64,000 nucleotides of DNA from Bacillus sp. N1-1 (GTDB lineage: Bacteria; Bacillota; Bacilli; Bacillales; Guptibacillaceae), in NCBI RefSeq assembly GCF_009818105.1, contig NZ_CP046564.1, forward strand, positions 1,860,001-1,924,000, given 5' to 3'. The notes beneath the pieces are model-generated. The model was given only the letters and a program-made list of their open reading frames with translations. It did not search any database and had not been told where the DNA came from. Below, one piece after another: positions 50,386 to 60,037 of the stretch. Position 1 is the first letter of the stretch. Each line of letters begins with the position of its first letter. The position numbers were made by a program, and so were the translations under genes.

Positions 50386-52781
50386 TTGCAAAAGTCATAG
50401 TCGATGTACCGGCGAATCAAACTGATCGCCTGTTTGATTATGCGATTCCGGAAGAATGGGCAGAAATGATAGAACCTGGGATGAGGGTTGTGGTTCCCTT
50501 TGGACCGAGAAAAATTCAGGGATTTGTGATCTCGGTCGCGAATGAATCCGAGCATGCTAAATTAAAAGAATTAAGTGAAGTAAAAGATGTTACCCCCATA
50601 TTAACGCAGGAGCTACTTGATCTTGGGTTCTGGCTTACGGAAAAGGCGCTTTGCTTCGCAGTATCAGCCCTTCAGGCTATGTTACCGGCTGCAATGAAAG
50701 CAAATGTGACGAAAACAGTTGTGCTTGGAAATCGTGTTAATGAAGAAGCTACATGGCATCGGATGGTATCCTCCAACGGAGTGAAATGGGACGAATTTCT
50801 TTCGCATTTTAGTCATAAAGAATTAAATCGGGCCATCAAAAACGATGAGCTTGAGGTGCGGTATGATGTAAAAGAAAAAACCGCTCCTAAAACCATTCTC
50901 TCTGTGTCAGCGGCACTTCAGAAGAACGAGCTTCAACATGAAAAGGAAAAGATGGGAAATCGCGCATTGAAGCAACAGGAAATCATTGCGCACTTCATCG
51001 AGAATGAAGGCGCTGTTTCTTATAAAGAGCTCATGGCTATGCTTGATACAACGCGGTCAACGATCAAATCACTCGTCTCAAAAGGAATTTTAAAGGAAGA
51101 AGAAGTTGAGCTTTACCGTGACCCCTATAAGGGACGAGAATTTACTCCTTCCACGGCTCTTGAGCTCACTGACCTGCAAGAACAAGCGATAACACCCATT
51201 TTGACAAGTATTGAAGATCATCAACATGAGACGTTTCTTATTCATGGCGTAACGGGGAGCGGTAAGACAGAAATTTATTTGCAGTCGATTCACCGCGTGC
51301 TAGAGCAGGGAAAAGAAGCCATTGTGCTTGTTCCCGAAATCTCATTAACACCACAAATGGTGACCAGGTTTAAAAGTCGATTCGGTTCCGAGGTAGCGGT
51401 CTTACATAGTGGGCTTTCCCGTGGAGAAAAGTATGATGAGTGGCGAAAAATTCATCGGAAAGAAGTAAAAGTTGTTGTTGGCGCACGTTCAGCGGTTTTT
51501 GCTCCATTTACGAATCTTGGCATTATTATTATTGATGAAGAGCATGAGAGTAGCTACAAACAAGAAGAGAATCCAAGATATCATGCAAGAGATGTAGCGA
51601 TTAAGCGTGGCGAGCATTACAACTGTCCGGTTGTATTAGGAAGTGCAACGCCATCGCTTGAATCGTATGCTCGGGCATCAAAAGGTGTTTATACCCTTCT
51701 TGAGCTGTTGCAAAGAGTAAATAAGCAGGCAATGCCAACTGTATCGATTGTTGATATGAGAGAAGAGTTACGAGCCGGGAACCGGTCGATGTTCTCAAAC
51801 GACCTTTATGACAAATTAAAAGATCGACTAGAGAAAAAAGAGCAAACGGTGCTCTTTTTAAATCGTCGAGGTTATTCAACTTTCGTGATGTGTCGAGACT
51901 GCGGGTATGTAGCAGAGTGTCCTCATTGTGACATTAGCTTAACGTATCACAAAATCAACGGGACGATGCGGTGTCACTATTGTGGCCATGAAGAGCGTTT
52001 TCCAACTCAATGTCCTGAATGTGAAAGTGAGCACATTCGCTTTTTTGGAACAGGTACACAGCGTGTTGAGGAAGAACTAACAAAAATCCTTCCAGAGGCA
52101 CGGGTGGTGCGGATGGATGTTGATACAACGAGACGTAAGGGAGCACATGAGAAGCTCTTGAATCAATTCGGAGAAGGAAAAGCTGATATCTTACTCGGAA
52201 CACAAATGATTGCCAAAGGTCTTGATTTTCCAAATGTTACCCTTGTTGGGGTATTAGCAGGAGATGCGATGCTCCATATCCCTGACTTCCGAGCTTCAGA
52301 GAAAACGTTCCAGCTGCTAACGCAAGTAAGTGGACGCGCAGGACGTCATTTGCTACCAGGTGAAGTGATTGTTCAATCCTATACACCAGAACATTACAGC
52401 ATTGAAATGGCTGCCGAACACGACTATCAGTCTTTTTATCAGCGTGAAATGGTCACGCGAAAACAATTTGGCTATCCGCCTTTTTATTTTCTTGCCATGG
52501 TGAATGTTTCGCATGAAGAGTTAACCAAAACGGTTGATGTGACAGAGAAAATTGCAGCTTATTTAAAGGATCACTTATCAAAACAAAGTGTTGTGTTAGG
52601 TCCTGTAGCCTCACCGATCCCACGGATCAAAGATAGATATCGCTATCAATGCATGATAAAATACAAAACTGAACCGAACTTAACTCATTATTTAAAAGAA
52701 ATTCAAAAGCATTTTTCAAAGGAAATAAGTCGTGGTGGATTACAGCTATCCATTGATACACAGCCTTATATGATGATGTAG
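50382..52781 (+). CDS. priA: Primosomal protein N', replication restart helicase
   Basis: Superfamily 2 helicase that reloads the replisome at stalled forks. The N-terminal 3'-DNA-binding domain starts AKVIVDVPANQTDRLFDYAIP. The Walker A is GVTGSGKTEIYL, the Walker B IIIDEEHESSYKQEE, and the zinc-binding insertion carries paired cysteines CRDCG, CPHC, CHYCG and CPEC. The length of 799 residues is normal. It overlaps coaBC by four bases, and def follows. Confidence 0.95.
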   Translation: MIAKVIVDVPANQTDRLFDYAIPEEWAEMIEPGMRVVVPFGPRKIQGFVISVANESEHAKLKELSEVKDVTPILTQELLDLGFWLTEKALCFAVSALQAMLPAAMKANVTKTVVLGNRVNEEATWHRMVSSNGVKWDEFLSHFSHKELNRAIKNDELEVRYDVKEKTAPKTILSVSAALQKNELQHEKEKMGNRALKQQEIIAHFIENEGAVSYKELMAMLDTTRSTIKSLVSKGILKEEEVELYRDPYKGREFTPSTALELTDLQEQAITPILTSIEDHQHETFLIHGVTGSGKTEIYLQSIHRVLEQGKEAIVLVPEISLTPQMVTRFKSRFGSEVAVLHSGLSRGEKYDEWRKIHRKEVKVVVGARSAVFAPFTNLGIIIIDEEHESSYKQEENPRYHARDVAIKRGEHYNCPVVLGSATPSLESYARASKGVYTLLELLQRVNKQAMPTVSIVDMREELRAGNRSMFSNDLYDKLKDRLEKKEQTVLFLNRRGYSTFVMCRDCGYVAECPHCDISLTYHKINGTMRCHYCGHEERFPTQCPECESEHIRFFGTGTQRVEEELTKILPEARVVRMDVDTTRRKGAHEKLLNQFGEGKADILLGTQMIAKGLDFPNVTLVGVLAGDAMLHIPDFRASEKTFQLLTQVSGRAGRHLLPGEVIVQSYTPEHYSIEMAAEHDYQSFYQREMVTRKQFGYPPFYFLAMVNVSHEELTKTVDVTEKIAAYLKDHLSKQSVVLGPVASPIPRIKDRYRYQCMIKYKTEPNLTHYLKEIQKHFSKEISRGGLQLSIDTQPYMMM

Positions 52782-52802
52782 AATGTGAAAGGGAGTATAC
52801 GC

Positions 52803-53279
52803 GTGGCTATTAGAGAAATTGTAATGCATCCAAATGAGGTGCTTGAAGTTGAATGCCATCCTGTAGAGGAATTCGATAAAGAATTGCATCAGCTACTCGA
52901 TGATATGTTTGAGACAATGTACGCAGCAGAGGGAGTTGGGCTTGCTGCACCACAAATCGGTATTCGAAAACAAGTTGCCGTTGTTGATACGAGAGAAGAA
53001 GAGGCATTAGAACTAATCAATCCAACGATTATAAAGTCATCCGGAAAAGAAGTCGACCTTGAAGGTTGCTTAAGTTTTCCTGGTCTATTTGGCGAAGTTG
53101 AGCGCCCTTATACCATCACGTTAAAAGCCCTGAACCGTTTTGGCAAACCGTTTAAATTAAAAGCGGAAGGGTTCTTTGCGAGAGCGATTCAGCATGAGAT
53201 TGATCACCTTCACGGCGTATTGTTTACAGAGAAAGTCATACGCTACATTGACCCTGAGCAGGAAGGAGACGGTGAATAA
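52803..53279 (+). CDS. def: Peptide deformylase
   Basis: Metalloenzyme that removes the formyl group from new proteins. The three motifs are [18 protein letters not shown] and the metal site [10 protein letters not shown] chose the GTG at 52803, seven bases after AAAGGGAG (158 residues, the short type I length). It is two bases from fmt, so formylation and deformylation enzymes are made together. Confidence 0.94.
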   Translation: MAIREIVMHPNEVLEVECHPVEEFDKELHQLLDDMFETMYAAEGVGLAAPQIGIRKQVAVVDTREEEALELINPTIIKSSGKEVDLEGCLSFPGLFGEVERPYTITLKALNRFGKPFKLKAEGFFARAIQHEIDHLHGVLFTEKVIRYIDPEQEGDGE

Positions 53280-53281
53280 CA

Positions 53282-54220
53282 ATGACAAAAATCGTATTTA
53301 TGGGGACGCCGGATTTCTCTGTTCCTGTTCTTGATATGCTAGTAGAAGAAGGGTATACGATCGTCGGTGTTGTCACCCAACCAGATCGTCCAAAAGGGAG
53401 GAAAAGAGTGCTAACACCCCCTCCTGTTAAGGTAGCTGCTGAGAAGCATGGTCTTCCTGTGCTACAACCTGAGAAAGTGAAAGATCCGGCTCAGCTTCAG
53501 CCGATTCTAGATTTAAATCCAGATTTGATTGTAACGGCTGCCTTTGGCCAAATCTTACCAAATCAGCTTCTTGAAGCACCAAAGCACGGTTGTATTAATG
53601 TCCATGCGTCACTGTTACCGGAACTTCGCGGCGGTGCACCGATTCATTATTCGATCTTGCAAGGAAAGAAAGAAACGGGCATTACGATTATGTATATGGT
53701 GGAGAAATTAGATGCAGGTGATATTTTAACACAGTCCATCGTTCCAATTGAAGAACGCGACCATACTGGAAGCCTTCATGATAAACTAAGTGCGTCAGGG
53801 TCAGAGCTTTTAAAAGAAACGTTGCCAAAGCTTCTTAACGGTGATTTAACGCCTGTGAAGCAAAAGGATGATGAGGCGACGTTTGCCCCTAATATAAAAC
53901 GGGAGCAAGAGCGAATCGACTGGACAAAAACTGGTGAAGAAATTTATAACCACATTCGCGGTTTACATCCATGGCCAGTTGCGTTCACACAATATGAAGG
54001 CAAAGTAATGAAAGTCTGGTGGGGAGAAAAGATCGAAAGTGCTGAGAAGGCTGAGCCAGGGTCTGTCCTTTATAGAGATGCGGATGGACCTGTTGTAGCA
54101 ACAGGGAACACGACCGCGATTAAGTTAACGGAAATCCAACCAGCAGGCAAAAAGCGCATGACATCTGCGCAGTATTTACAAGGTAGAACATTCGAGAAAA
54201 ATGAGAGATTTGGTGAATAG
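53282..54220 (+). CDS. fmt: Methionyl-tRNA formyltransferase
   Basis: Formylates initiator Met-tRNA. The N-terminal formyltransferase domain has [12 protein letters not shown], the folate-binding [10 protein letters not shown] and the catalytic motif [20 protein letters not shown]. The C-terminal OB-like domain starts near residue 205. The length is 312 residues. GGAAGGAG precedes the ATG inside the end of def. Confidence 0.95.
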   Translation: MTKIVFMGTPDFSVPVLDMLVEEGYTIVGVVTQPDRPKGRKRVLTPPPVKVAAEKHGLPVLQPEKVKDPAQLQPILDLNPDLIVTAAFGQILPNQLLEAPKHGCINVHASLLPELRGGAPIHYSILQGKKETGITIMYMVEKLDAGDILTQSIVPIEERDHTGSLHDKLSASGSELLKETLPKLLNGDLTPVKQKDDEATFAPNIKREQERIDWTKTGEEIYNHIRGLHPWPVAFTQYEGKVMKVWWGEKIESAEKAEPGSVLYRDADGPVVATGNTTAIKLTEIQPAGKKRMTSAQYLQGRTFEKNERFGE

Positions 54221-54221
54221 T

Positions 54222-55556
54222 ATGGCAAATGTAAGAGAAGCAGCACTAGATGTAATTGAAAAAATCAATAAAAACCAGGCATATAGCAACCTGTTGTTAA
54301 ATGAAACAATTAAAAAACACCAGTTAAGTCGCAAAGATACGGGTTTATTAACCGAAATCGTATACGGAACGATCCAGAGAAAGAATACTCTTGACTTCTA
54401 CCTCGATGATTTTCTAACAAATCGGAAAAGAATTCAGACATGGGTGATTTCTCTTTTACAACTTTCGCTTTATCAAATGGTTTATCTTGACCGGGTACCA
54501 GATCGTGCCATTATTCATGAAGCGGTTGAAATAGCTAAAAAACGAGGACATAAAGGCATAAGTGGTATGGTTAACGGTGTGCTTCGGAATACTCAACGAA
54601 AAGGACTTAAGAACCCTGAAGCGATAGAAGATGTTGCTGAACGCATTTCGATCGCAAAAAGTCACCCACTCTGGCTCGTGCAACGTTGGATCGATCAACT
54701 TGGTGTTGAAGCGACGGAAGCAATGTGTGAAGAGAACCTGCTTGCCCCTTATGTAACGGCTCGTGTGAATGTGACACGAACATCGGTTAATCAAGTGATC
54801 GACGATCTTGCAAAGGTAGGCGTAGAGGCGGTCCCAGGAAGTTTATCAGAAGATGCTATTAAAGTAATTCAAGGGAAGGTCCTTGATACAGAGGTTTATA
54901 AGCGCGGTGACTTAACGATTCAAGACGAAAGTTCGATGCTAGTAGCCAGAGCACTTGGCGTTGAACCTGGTCAGAAAGTTCTTGATGCGTGCGCAGCACC
55001 AGGTGGGAAATCAACTCACATCGCAGAGCGACTAAATGGATCTGGACACGTAAATTCTCTTGATCTTCATGCTCATAAAGTGAAATTAATCAAGAAGCAG
55101 GCACAGCGTTTGAACTTACGTGCGATTGAAGCAGAGACGCTTGATAGCCGAAACGTAGGAGAACGATTTAAAGCCAAATCATTCGATCGCATTCTCGTTG
55201 ACGCACCGTGTACTGGTTTTGGTGTGTTAAGAAGAAAGCCTGATATTAAATGGTCGAAAAAAGAGGAAGATATCGAGCGCATTACGGTTGTGCAAAAAGG
55301 AATTCTCGAAGCTCAGGCGGCTCTTTTAAAACCAGGTGGAAAATTGGTTTACAGTACGTGTACAATAGAAGGAGCAGAAAACCAGGAAGTGGTAAAACAA
55401 TTCTTGGAAGAACATCCTGAATTTACATTAGACAAAACACTCTCTAACCGTTTGCCTAAGGAAGTAGCGGAGTATTGTGAAGAAGGACAACTTCAGCTTC
55501 TCCCCCATTATTTTGGCACGGATGGATTTTATATCGCATGTTTAGTTAAAAAATAA
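54222..55556 (+). CDS. rsmB: 16S rRNA cytosine-967 C5-methyltransferase
   Basis: Sun/RsmB protein: an N-terminal NusB-like RNA-binding domain (REAALDVIEKINKNQAYSNLLL, IHEAVEIAKKRGHKG) followed by a Rossmann methyltransferase with SAM motif VLDACAAPGGKSTH, DAPCTGFG and the catalytic cysteine region YSTCTIEGAENQ. I chose the ATG at 54222, one base after the fmt stop, giving 444 residues; an ATG at 54201 lies inside fmt. In B. subtilis rlmN follows, but here prpC does. Confidence 0.94.
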   Translation: MANVREAALDVIEKINKNQAYSNLLLNETIKKHQLSRKDTGLLTEIVYGTIQRKNTLDFYLDDFLTNRKRIQTWVISLLQLSLYQMVYLDRVPDRAIIHEAVEIAKKRGHKGISGMVNGVLRNTQRKGLKNPEAIEDVAERISIAKSHPLWLVQRWIDQLGVEATEAMCEENLLAPYVTARVNVTRTSVNQVIDDLAKVGVEAVPGSLSEDAIKVIQGKVLDTEVYKRGDLTIQDESSMLVARALGVEPGQKVLDACAAPGGKSTHIAERLNGSGHVNSLDLHAHKVKLIKKQAQRLNLRAIEAETLDSRNVGERFKAKSFDRILVDAPCTGFGVLRRKPDIKWSKKEEDIERITVVQKGILEAQAALLKPGGKLVYSTCTIEGAENQEVVKQFLEEHPEFTLDKTLSNRLPKEVAEYCEEGQLQLLPHYFGTDGFYIACLVKK

Positions 55557-55570
55557 TGCTGGATGCTGGT

Positions 55571-55594
55571 GAATCGTCTGTTTACAGGCGATTC
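55571..55594 (+). terminator. Hairpin between rsmB and prpC, weak terminator or junction scar
   Basis: GAATCGTCTG pairs with CAGGCGATTC around TTTA. Only TTC follows, so it is a poor terminator. It lies where rlmN would be in B. subtilis. Confidence 0.45.
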
Positions 55595-55633
55595 TTCCCG
55601 CATTCTTGTGATAAGAGGAGACGGGGTAATCAC

Positions 55634-56392
55634 ATGCAAGCAATCGCATTGACAGATCAAGGCCAAGTAAGGGCATACAATGAAGATAGCACATCATTTC
55701 TCCGCAATCACCTAGACGAGTATTTAGTTATTGTAGCAGATGGAATGGGTGGTCATCAGGCAGGTGACGTGGCAAGTGCACTCGCAGTTGAATCATTGGA
55801 GAAAAGTTGGAAAGATGAAAAAGCAGGATTTCGCCCGGGAAGAGCGGAAGCATGGCTTTTACATACGATTCGGAAAGCAAATGAAACGATCCTTGCCTTT
55901 TCAAAAGAAAAACCTGAATATGCCGGGATGGGGACGACGCTTGTCGCCGCAGTTTGTACAAATGAATTTATTACGATTGGCCACGTTGGAGACAGCCGGG
56001 CTTATTTATTTGGAGATCGTGTTCTTAATCAAAAAACAAGTGACCATTCTCTTGTAAATGAACTCGTGAAGAGCGGTCAGCTTTCAGAAGAAGAAGCGGA
56101 AGATCATCCACGGAAAAACGTTCTCTTGCGTGCACTTGGAACGGATGATGATGTGAAAGTAGACGTTCACACGTTTGAGTGGGATGAACATGAAGCAGCG
56201 CTTTTTTGCTCTGATGGGTTAACGAATAAGGTATCAGACAGTGACTTGGAAAAAGTGATGAACTCTGAAGGTTCTCTTAAAGAGAAGGCAACAGAGCTTA
56301 TTCGATTAGCGAACGAAGCAGGTGGAGAGGATAACATTACAGTCGCAATAATTGAGAACTCTTCAGCTTCTGGAAGTGAATCCTCATGCTAG
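55634..56392 (+). CDS. prpC: PP2C-type Ser/Thr phosphatase PrpC
   Basis: Reverses phosphorylation by PrkC. The PPM-family metal-binding motifs are seen: RAYNEDS, VADGMGGHQAGDVAS, GHVGDSRAYL, ERDHSL-like TSDHSLVNELV, CSDGLTNKV and GGEDNITVAII. I chose the ATG at 55634, seven bases after GAGACGGGG (252 residues). An in-frame ATG at 55556 overlaps the rsmB stop and would add an unrelated segment. It overlaps prkC by seven bases, which fits a paired phosphatase-kinase unit. Confidence 0.93.
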   Translation: MQAIALTDQGQVRAYNEDSTSFLRNHLDEYLVIVADGMGGHQAGDVASALAVESLEKSWKDEKAGFRPGRAEAWLLHTIRKANETILAFSKEKPEYAGMGTTLVAAVCTNEFITIGHVGDSRAYLFGDRVLNQKTSDHSLVNELVKSGQLSEEEAEDHPRKNVLLRALGTDDDVKVDVHTFEWDEHEAALFCSDGLTNKVSDSDLEKVMNSEGSLKEKATELIRLANEAGGEDNITVAIIENSSASGSESSC

Positions 56393-58422
56393 GTAAGCAT
56401 ATTAATGGACGTTACAAACTGCTTGAAATCATTGGAGACGGCGGGATGGCTATCGTCTATCGAGCTTTAGATTTAATTCTGGATCGGACAGTTGCTGTAA
56501 AGCTGCTTCGTCCAGAATTCTCACAAGATGATGATTTTATCAAGCGATTTCGTCGGGAAGCTGAATCTGCGACGAGCTTAGCGCATCCGAACGTAGTGTC
56601 AATCTATGACGTTGGGGAAGAAGAAGATTTTTACTACATCGTTATGGAATACGTGGCTGGAACCACGCTCAAGCAAAAGATTCGTGATCGTGGCGCTCTG
56701 CCAATTGAAGAAGCGCTAGATATTATGAAACAAATGACGTCTGCTATTGAGCATGCCCATGAGAATCACATCATTCATCGGGACATTAAGCCACATAATA
56801 TTCTTATTGATGAGTATGGAGATGCAAAAGTAACGGATTTTGGAATCGCGATGGCGATGACCTCCGCAACGATTACGCATACCAATTCGGTACTCGGCTC
56901 TGTTCATTATTTTTCGCCTGAACAGGCCCGTGGTGCACTGGCGAATGAACGGTCAGATATTTATTCTCTTGGTGTCGTGCTATACGAAATGGTAACAGGA
57001 GTGCTTCCATTTTCAGGGGATTCTCCGGTATCTGTCGCGTTAAAGCACCTACAAGATCGTTTTCCTAAGCCTAGTTTAATCAATACCTCTCTACCAAGAA
57101 ATGTCGAGCATATTATTATGAAGGCGATGGCCAAGGAACCTGTCCAACGTTATCAAAGTGCGCAAGAAATGTATGAAGCGCTCGATATGGCTCTCGACCC
57201 GACAAAAGTTTATGAAAAACCACCAGAGCAGGATGATGAAGAAGCGACAAAAGTCTTAACACCTGTAACGCCTGATAGTCGAGATGTAGGACAGAATACG
57301 ATGCCGCAACAACCTGTTCAAAATGATGAATCTAGTGAGCCTCCTCCAAAAAAGAAAAAGAAAGCAGGAAAGATCGCAATTATTGTGATGCTGATACTCT
57401 TACTTCTTGGGGGCGCAGGTGCGCTAGCATTTACATTTATGCCTGATCTCTTCTATGTGAGTGACGTGGAAGTTCCGGATGTTACGGGAATGGAATACGA
57501 GGAAGCAAGATCCGCATTAATTGAACAAAATCTTGATGTAACGAAAGAAGAGCAGTTTAGTGAAGAAGTAGAGGAAGATGAGGTCATAAGTCAGGATCCT
57601 ACTTCTGGGACAATGGTGAAAGAAGATAGTACCGTCACACTTTATGTTAGTATAGGGGCTGAAAAAACAGAGCTCGGTGATTATATAGGGAAACAGAAAG
57701 ATGAAGTGGAAGCTTTATTAAAAGAACAGGGATTCAAAAATATCAAATTCGAAGACGAATACCGTGACGATGCTCCTGAAGGTGAAATCTTTGATCAAAG
57801 TCCTGAAGCTGGGAAAATGGTCCTACCAACAGAAGACGCGATCGTGATTTGGTATAGCTTAGGTTCAGAATCATTTCCTCTTGAAGATTTAAAAGATAAA
57901 ACGAAAGCCGAAGTGGAAGAATATGCGGATAATAAAGAGTTAAAGCTCGCATATGATGAGCCAGAATTTAGCGACTCTGTCGAAGAAGGATCTGTTGTTT
58001 CGCATTCTCCAAGTACAGCTGCTCAAGTGAAAAAAGGTGATGAGATTACAATTACCTTATCCAAAGGTCCTGAACCTGAGCCCGAACCTGAGCCTGAACC
58101 TGAACCTGAACCCGAACCCGAACCCGAACCACAGCCTGAACCTTCACCTGAAGATGAGGCGATTGTTGTTCCTAACTCCTTTAAGATCGATGTGAAAAAG
58201 GGTGAAGAACATTTAATTGAAATCCTTTATACCGATTCGACAACAGAAGGCGAAGAAATCTCGGAAACCATTACAGAGACGAAAGAAATTAACTTTGATT
58301 TAACGATCTATCCTGGTGAGGAAGCATCGTATAAAACGTATGTAGATGGAAAAGAGAAGAAAGAAAACTCGAAAACCATCACGTACGAAGAAGCAAAACA
58401 AAAATACGGAAAAAATGAGTAA
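56386..58422 (+). CDS. prkC: PASTA-domain Ser/Thr protein kinase PrkC
   Basis: Membrane kinase that senses peptidoglycan fragments and controls cell wall metabolism, translation and spore germination in B. subtilis. The kinase domain (about residues 10-270) has GDGGMAIVYRA, the catalytic loop HRDIKPHNI and DFGIA. A linker with PPPKKKKKAGK leads to the membrane helix (about 328-350). Three PASTA modules follow, from EVPDVTGMEYEEA. A Pro-Glu repeat (residues 562-589) then precedes a C-terminal Ig-like region starting VVPNSFKIDV. At 678 residues it is about 30 longer than the B. subtilis protein, mostly by the repeat. Confidence 0.95.
   Translation: MLGKHINGRYKLLEIIGDGGMAIVYRALDLILDRTVAVKLLRPEFSQDDDFIKRFRREAESATSLAHPNVVSIYDVGEEEDFYYIVMEYVAGTTLKQKIRDRGALPIEEALDIMKQMTSAIEHAHENHIIHRDIKPHNILIDEYGDAKVTDFGIAMAMTSATITHTNSVLGSVHYFSPEQARGALANERSDIYSLGVVLYEMVTGVLPFSGDSPVSVALKHLQDRFPKPSLINTSLPRNVEHIIMKAMAKEPVQRYQSAQEMYEALDMALDPTKVYEKPPEQDDEEATKVLTPVTPDSRDVGQNTMPQQPVQNDESSEPPPKKKKKAGKIAIIVMLILLLLGGAGALAFTFMPDLFYVSDVEVPDVTGMEYEEARSALIEQNLDVTKEEQFSEEVEEDEVISQDPTSGTMVKEDSTVTLYVSIGAEKTELGDYIGKQKDEVEALLKEQGFKNIKFEDEYRDDAPEGEIFDQSPEAGKMVLPTEDAIVIWYSLGSESFPLEDLKDKTKAEVEEYADNKELKLAYDEPEFSDSVEEGSVVSHSPSTAAQVKKGDEITITLSKGPEPEPEPEPEPEPEPEPEPEPQPEPSPEDEAIVVPNSFKIDVKKGEEHLIEILYTDSTTEGEEISETITETKEINFDLTIYPGEEASYKTYVDGKEKKENSKTITYEEAKQKYGKNE
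58069..58152 (+). repeat. Hexanucleotide repeat encoding Pro-Glu in prkC
   Basis: Ten consecutive six-base units of the type CCTGAA, CCTGAG or CCCGAA code for Pro-Glu; then PQ, PE, PS, PE follow. In-frame expansion or contraction by slippage is possible without loss of reading frame. It forms a stiff acidic linker between PASTA module 3 and the Ig-like end. Confidence 0.9.
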
Positions 58423-58432
58423 GGAGTCCTAC

Positions 58433-59320
58433 ATGGCAGATGGAAGAATAATTAAAGCATTAAGCGGCTTTTATTACGTGCAGGATGAAGTTAATAAAGA
58501 AATTTACCAATGTAGAGGAAGAGGGAACTTCAGAAAGCGGAAGATCACCCCTCTTGTTGGTGACTTTGTTGTATATGAAGCAGAAAATAAAACGGATGGT
58601 TACGTTCTTGAAATTAAAGAAAGAGAAAATGAATTGGTGCGTCCCCCTATTGCAAACGTTGATCAAGCTTTTCTTGTTTTTTCAGCAACGCAACCAACGT
58701 TTAATACACAGCTTCTTGACAAATTTCTTGTTCATATTGAAGCGAGTGATATTCGACCAATTATCTGCATCTCAAAGATTGATCTTGTTTCAAATGTGGA
58801 AGAAAGTGAAATACTGGCGTATGCAGGTGATTACCGTGATGTGGGGTACGATGTGATTGTTTCCTCTGCGCAGAGTCTGTCAGGCGTTTCGGAAATTGAA
58901 CCGTATTTCCAAGAAAAGGTGACGGTGTTTGCAGGGCAATCCGGGGTAGGAAAGTCATCACTATTGAACGCCATTAACCCCGACCTAGAATTGGATACGA
59001 GTGATATTTCAACGCATCTTGGCAGAGGTAAGCATACGACAAGACATGTTGAGCTGATCCCTTTCGGATCGGGTTTAGTCGCTGACACGCCTGGCTTTAG
59101 CTCACTTGATTTTAGGGGGATTGAAGCGGATGATCTATGGCTATATTTCCCTGAAATTCAAGCGAAAAGTAGCGATTGCAAATTCCGCGCATGTACCCAT
59201 CAATCTGAACCAGGCTGCGCGGTTAAAGTAGCGGTAGAAAAAGAAGAAATTAAAACGTATCGTTACGATCATTATTCTTCTTTTTTCCAGGAAATAAAGG
59301 ATCAAAAACGGAGGTACTAA
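58433..59320 (+). CDS. rsgA: Ribosome small-subunit-dependent GTPase A
   Basis: Circularly permuted GTPase that assists 30S maturation; also called CpgA. In B. subtilis it is a substrate of PrkC and PrpC, encoded just upstream. The N-terminal OB fold has CRGRGNFRKRKITPLVGD. The GTPase motifs run in permuted order: ISKIDL (G4), GQSGVGKSSLLN (G1), then ADTPGFSS (G3). The C-terminal zinc site starts CKFRACTHQSEPGC. I chose the ATG at 58433, six bases after AAGGAG (295 residues); upstream codons lie inside prkC. Confidence 0.94.
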   Translation: MADGRIIKALSGFYYVQDEVNKEIYQCRGRGNFRKRKITPLVGDFVVYEAENKTDGYVLEIKERENELVRPPIANVDQAFLVFSATQPTFNTQLLDKFLVHIEASDIRPIICISKIDLVSNVEESEILAYAGDYRDVGYDVIVSSAQSLSGVSEIEPYFQEKVTVFAGQSGVGKSSLLNAINPDLELDTSDISTHLGRGKHTTRHVELIPFGSGLVADTPGFSSLDFRGIEADDLWLYFPEIQAKSSDCKFRACTHQSEPGCAVKVAVEKEEIKTYRYDHYSSFFQEIKDQKRRY

Positions 59321-59321
59321 C

Positions 59322-59969
59322 ATGATAAAAATTGCCCCTTCTATTCTAGCTTCAGATTTTGCCAGATTAGGTGAGGAAGTAAAAGACGTCGAAGCAGCAG
59401 GAGCTGACTACATTCACGTTGATGTGATGGACGGACACTTTGTCCCTAATATTACAATCGGTGCACCGATTGTACGCGCGCTACGCCCAGTAACTTCACT
59501 ACCGTTGGATGTTCATCTTATGATTGAAAATCCCGATCAGTACATTGAAGAATTTGCGGATGCTGGCGCCGATATTCTTACGGTCCACGCTGAAGCTTGT
59601 CCGCATCTTCACCGCACAATCCAACTAATTAAAAGCAAAGGTGTTAAAGCAGGTGTTGTCATTAATCCAGCCACACCTGTTGATGCGATTAAACACGTTA
59701 TCGAGGATGTCGATTTAGTCTTACTAATGACGGTGAATCCTGGCTTCGGAGGACAAGCGTTTATTAACCGCGTGCTTTCTAAGATTACAGAGACGAAACA
59801 GCTTGCCGATTCATTAGGCGTGGCACCTGAAATTGAAGTGGATGGTGGAGTGAACGCGGAGACGGCTCGTGCATGTATTGAAGCAGGAGCTACTGTGCTC
59901 GTTGCGGGCTCAGCAATTTATAGTCAATCTGATCGGAAAGCGGCCATTGATCAGATACGTCAATCATAA
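59322..59969 (+). CDS. rpe: Ribulose-phosphate 3-epimerase
   Basis: Interconverts ribulose 5-phosphate and xylulose 5-phosphate in the pentose phosphate pathway. The TIM barrel has IAPSILASDFARLGEE, HVDVMDGHFVPNIT, HLMIENPDQYI and MTVNPGFGGQ. The length of 215 residues is normal. It lies one base after rsgA, ACGGAGG precedes the ATG, and a terminator follows. Confidence 0.95.
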   Translation: MIKIAPSILASDFARLGEEVKDVEAAGADYIHVDVMDGHFVPNITIGAPIVRALRPVTSLPLDVHLMIENPDQYIEEFADAGADILTVHAEACPHLHRTIQLIKSKGVKAGVVINPATPVDAIKHVIEDVDLVLLMTVNPGFGGQAFINRVLSKITETKQLADSLGVAPEIEVDGGVNAETARACIEAGATVLVAGSAIYSQSDRKAAIDQIRQS

Positions 59970-59996
59970 AACAGCGGGGCTCTTCCCGCTGTTTTT
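59970..59996 (+). terminator. Terminator after rpe
   Basis: AACAGCGGG pairs with CCCGCTGTT around a short loop, with TTTTTT following. Confidence 0.9.
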
Positions 59997-60037
59997 TCAT
60001 AAGACACTAAGTTTAGGTAATGGAGGAATTAGGATTC

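Noticed and set aside
59994..60037. TPP riboswitch before thiT
   Set aside because: The 44-base gap is too short for a THI element and lacks its conserved CTGAGA and ACCTGA motifs.
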